Source: Mactra quadrangularis (Eukaryota > Mollusca > Bivalvia > Venerida > Mactridae). From it: a stretch of DNA of 64,000 bases. The notes under the pieces are model-generated. The model saw nothing but the letters and a program-made list of their open reading frames with translations, had not been told where the DNA came from and did not search any database. Of the stretch, positions 61,201-64,000 are shown one piece after another; within the stretch, counting starts at the first letter, position 1, and each line of letters opens with the position of its first letter. Both the position numbers and the translations under genes were made by a program. The stretch lies in the NCBI GenBank assembly GCA_025267735.1, contig CM046298.1:38439264-38503263 (forward strand). Reading direction: 5' to 3'.

Positions 61201-63320
61201 TGGATCAATATATTAATATGAGGAAATTCAGATAACATCAAAAATGAAGCCACTCTTGGACTGAGTAAAAACGTCAACACTCAAGCTTTTAGAACATTTA
61301 TGAATAAGGACAAAAACACCAAATCTGGATATTAAAATATGTACACTTAGTACAGTAATTAGTAAAATATGCCATTAGAAATACGGACAATAAGGTAAAT
61401 AATGGATCAATCACCACACATGACCACGTGACATCAAAAAGAGAGAAAAGGTAGAGTGATTTAGTTAATGACCTTAATGATAAGGGAGAATGTATGGAAA
61501 AGGTAATAGAGGTTTTATAAGACATGTAAATTACGAATGTAGAAATTTAGTAAAAAGCGTGTGTTAAATATGAGAATCGTAAGTTTTGGTTAATAGAGAA
61601 TACAGGTAAGAGGTGAGAAAAGACAAAAAAGTAAGTCATGTACGTATGACATCATGAACTAGTTGTTTTAAAAAACAGTCAATGTGCGGAGAGACGCCAT
61701 GCTGTGTAAATATAGAATACTAGAACAAAAATCTGCAAAGGGTAAACCACGAAATATTTTGTTCTGAAATGCGAACCTCTTTCATTTCCTGAATCTGATT
61801 CTGCGTGAATTTTGTGAGCACGCTTGAGGTAGCGGCCTTTGCTTTCTTCTGAAAATAACATGATGTAAAAAAGAAACATTAGCTACGTCTGTAAAAGTGT
61901 CTACGGTACGCTAAACTCTACGGCATACCTCTTTCATTTCTTGCATAAGTTTCTGAGGCAATTTTGTGAATACATTGGACGTCGCCCGTTCCTTCTTGTC
62001 TTTCTGTAGTGTAATATATAAGGTATTACTTTTACTAGAAACAATCCTTAAAGCCTTTAGAAATCTGTATAAGTCATTCGAGATGAATTGGTTTTTATGG
62101 TGAAAATGGATCTTTATTTCGAAATATTGCATTGCAACTGTTTTAACTTCCAATAATCGTAAAATAATTGATGCAACTGCTTAGAAAAAAATTGTTTCAG
62201 TATACAATGCGGTGGTTCAAAATGACTTTTTGTTAGCTTGCGCATTCAAATAATGTTTTCATAAGAATATAAGTACCAATTCATCTCAATTGACATACAT
62301 TTGAAAATTGATTGTAAAAACTGTTGAAATTTATTCGCTAATACATGTAGGATATTTCTGTACAAAGAAAGAATACTGAGATCCGGGCATTTTAATTCCA
62401 TTTCCTATGGTATATACATTGGTCGAGTATAAAGTCCGGACATGGAGCAACGATTCGGTTCCTGTGACAATCAAACACAGTACTTGACATATTGTAATGT
62501 TAACAAAGGCACACATTGAATTGTATAATAAAACATGAATGATAATGTATATTCCGACAGAGAATAAGAACATTGCATAAATATTGAACAAATGATAAGC
62601 AATATGGTTTATGATATATGACACATCATAAATACAGAGTATATATGTCACTTCTGTACCTGGCATGGTTGGATATACTTTAAAGACATTAACAAAGCTT
62701 TATTAAAGACGTACATGTACACTTAATATTGCATGAAACAAATAAGAACCAGATCAATGCTAATGTACATTTTAGTCCATTGTTAGATACATGTAAACAT
62801 TTCGGAACCCACAAAATTGTCGAAGCTAAAGAGGGTCTAGGATAGCGCTAGTCCCATCCATTAACTGTGCCTTTAAAGCTAAACTTGATTGAGAAAAATC
62901 ATTGTTTTCATGACAAAGCTCCCAATCAAAGAAGTTTAAGCACTTTCTCCTCAATATGAAAATGTTTTCTGTGGAAATGTTTATTTCTGAAACCATAAAT
63001 TAAAATGTTGCATGAAAATATACTCATTTTTGTATGTTCGATTTCAGCCAAATGGTTTGCAACGTTGAATAAATCGTTGTAAATGTTGACTATGTAAGCC
63101 AATAAGTGTACTAGTAATTGTTTCAAATTTCTAAAATCATAAAATTCTTAAATTATATAATTTCAGAAGCATTCACAAGGGAATAGCACCCTCAATCCCA
63201 ATAGTCATGAAATGCAGTGCCTGTCTCGACAATTTTCACCCATCAGACAATGAACGTACGAAAGTAGAAGAAAATTTAAGACATGAAATAAATGAAAGTT
63301 TTACTTACATCGTCGGACAT
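52263..63320 (-). CDS. Myosin regulatory light chain with alternative exons
   Basis: Minus-strand exons: 63320-63309 (MSDD), one of 62003-61929 or 61848-61777, 60026-59951, one of 58556-58455, 57651-57547 or 57464-57366, 55922-55844, 55085-55037, 52361-52263. A seven-exon choice gives 162-164 aa, normal for the family. The protein binds the IQ region of the myosin heavy-chain neck; in molluscs it takes part in direct calcium control of contraction. The first EF-hand has a full loop, D-Q-N-R-D-G-L-I-D-V-S-D (residues 35-46), expected to hold Mg/Ca. A later loop, DSDNTGFIPEEY, lacks the acidic residue at position 12. The tail MGDNFTKDE..RMTWKEAP, GGKVDY and KEQEEA is typical. The start exon has a clean acceptor at 63328 (TTATCTTTTCAG before AACAAAAATG), so a non-coding first exon lies further upstream. 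Every junction keeps frame. Confidence 0.95.
57366..57464 (-). CDS. Myosin RLC alternative exon 4c
   Basis: Encodes AVPQDSVLQGMVKEAPQMNF then TGFLSLFSDKMS after a split Gly; phase 1 at both ends. It is one codon shorter than 4a in the same turn. Acceptor TTTCATAG; donor GTGAG. Its N-terminal half is closer to 4b (QDSVL/GDSVL), suggesting that 4b and 4c are the younger duplication. Confidence 0.92.
57547..57651 (-). CDS. Myosin RLC alternative exon 4b
   Basis: Encodes SVPGDSVLEAMVKEAPGNQL then NFTAFLSIFSDKLS after a split Gly; phase 1 at both ends. It is one codon longer than 4a in the APG..LNF turn. Acceptor TTCTTACAG; donor GTGAGT. Only 82 nt lie between it and 4c. Confidence 0.92.
58455..58556 (-). 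CDS. Myosin RLC alternative exon 4a
   Basis: Encodes LSPQDKILQEMVKEAPGQLN then FTMFLSLFSEKLS after a split Gly; phase 1 at both ends. It covers the linker after the first EF-hand and the degenerate second EF-hand. Acceptor ACTAG; donor GTGAGT. It is the most distant of the three copies, about 800 bp from 4b. Confidence 0.92.
58935..59050. repeat. Tandem repeat GGGGACATTGTATCTACTTYC
   Basis: Three to four units of about 24 bp lie in the intron between exons 3 and 4a of the light-chain gene, followed by decayed copies (CAGGGACTAGAACC, CAGGAACTAGAAACC). Confidence 0.85.
60820..60990. repeat. Tandem repeat, ~70-bp unit, in light-chain intron
   Basis: Three units contain TTCTTGCAATACGGGCATCA, GCCGGAGGC and AAATAATTTATTATG in order. 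The two overlapping open frames here are produced by the repeat. Confidence 0.85.
61777..61848 (-). CDS. Myosin RLC alternative exon 2b (no MLCK arginine)
   Basis: The 24 codons read KKAKAATSSVLTKFTQNQIQ then EMKE. It aligns end to end with exon 2a, but Arg before ATS is Ala, so the MLCK consensus is weakened. It resembles N-termini of scallop adductor-type light chains (SGVLTKL, QIQEMKE). Acceptor ATTTTCAG; donor GAG|GTTCGC is weak. Phase 0 on both sides, so either exon joins exon 3 in frame. Confidence 0.92.
61929..62003 (-). CDS. Myosin RLC alternative exon 2a (phosphorylatable N-terminus)
   Basis: The 25 codons read KDKKERATSNVFTKLPQKLM then QEMKE. RATSNVF is the site phosphorylated by myosin light-chain kinase in smooth and non-muscle light chains of animals, here T12/S13, with basic residues upstream. 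Acceptor CACTACAG and donor GAG|GTATGC; phase 0 on both sides. Only 80 nt separate it from exon 2b. Confidence 0.92.
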
Positions 63321-64000
63321 TTTTGTTCTGAAAAGATAAAAAAGGTAAATGGTTACTTTTTATACATAATTAACGAAGTCAAATCATTTCAAGCACATTT
63401 ATTATGTTGAAACATCTTTCCAAGATGGCGGCTGGGTGGTTTTATCAGTTCATAAGTTAATTGCTGTGTGGGTTGACAAGAAGTACATCACTTTTTTTCT
63501 TTAGCAATCTAAACTAGATCGAGTTCGTCCAATAAAACTTATTCTCAGGTTACAGAAATTGTCAAGAAATGACGATTGATACTAGAGACGAAAGTCGGTG
63601 GTGGCGGTATTTTCAATAGAAATATTCGTATCTAATTTATGCGTAGTTTCGAATGCGATGACATGTTCAATTTATCCGGTCTCTTTATTATTTGAACGCG
63701 AATCATTTTAATTATAGTGTAAATAACTTATTAGACTTTTAATAGCATGTATACACGAATACAGCTACGTTAATGCATAGAAACAGTGTAAATATTTTCA
63801 TATACTTTTCAAAACATTTATTTCAAGTATTATGTAGAGCCATAAAAACCGTATATTCGTAGTTTCAGCAAATTCCATAAGAATGAAATTGTTGTTTTTA
63901 TATCCAGGGAAACATATTAAATCAGTTAATATAATTATAAAATCAGATGAACTTCTATTTTTATCATCATGTTAAGTAGATCATGTGCCTGATAAGAACT
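63321..64000. other. 5' region of the myosin light-chain gene
   Basis: Upstream of the acceptor at 63328 no further coding exon is seen. An AAGATGGCGGC motif at about 63423 resembles a YY1-type site, and a TATAAAAA sequence lies on the minus strand at about 63357-63364. Neither is proven. The first, non-coding exon is either here or beyond the window. Confidence 0.35.

Overview
The window is animal nuclear DNA: AT-rich, with sparse multi-exon genes carrying GT/AG introns, AATAAA signals, many short foldback/TIR elements and a tRNA-derived SINE family. The myosin regulatory light chain is of the molluscan muscle type (KLPQK / EMKE / NFT.FLS.FSDK / MGDNF.KDE motifs), and the SINE tail ending in GTTAAAC + (AAAC)n is of a kind seen in bivalves. 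A bivalve mollusc is the best guess. Exon models below were built by eye from splice sites, frame and paralogue comparison.

Five protein-coding genes are supported. (1) 7.2-12.0 kb, + strand: a four-exon secreted protein with a small Cys-rich N-terminal domain followed by a divergent galectin-like domain. (2) 14.2-15.4 kb, +: an intronless leucine-rich-repeat type I membrane protein. (3) 18.8-21.6 kb, - strand: a paralogue of gene 1 with the same four exons and intron phases, convergent to it, with the LRR gene between them. (4) 31.3-38.7 kb, +: a six-exon mitochondrial carrier of the SLC25A35 type. (5) 52.3-63.3 kb, -: myosin regulatory light chain with two alternative copies of the phosphorylation-site exon and three alternative copies of the exon after the first EF-hand.

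The rest is intergenic or intronic DNA full of small transposable elements. There are four SINE copies (two with recognisable target-site duplications), a TTAA-flanked piggyBac-like MITE and a TA-flanked Tc1/mariner-like MITE. A ~1.4 kb tandem duplication at 41.0-45.7 kb has one unit carrying a ~1.75 kb TIR element, with the matching empty site visible in the other unit. At least eight further foldback families are present.

The two most interesting items are the convergent pair of signal-peptide-bearing Cys-rich/galectin-like proteins, an architecture I do not recognise as a named family, and the myosin light chain exon clusters. The latter could switch a canonical MLCK site (RATS) on or off and combine it with three versions of the N-lobe, giving up to six isoforms from one locus.
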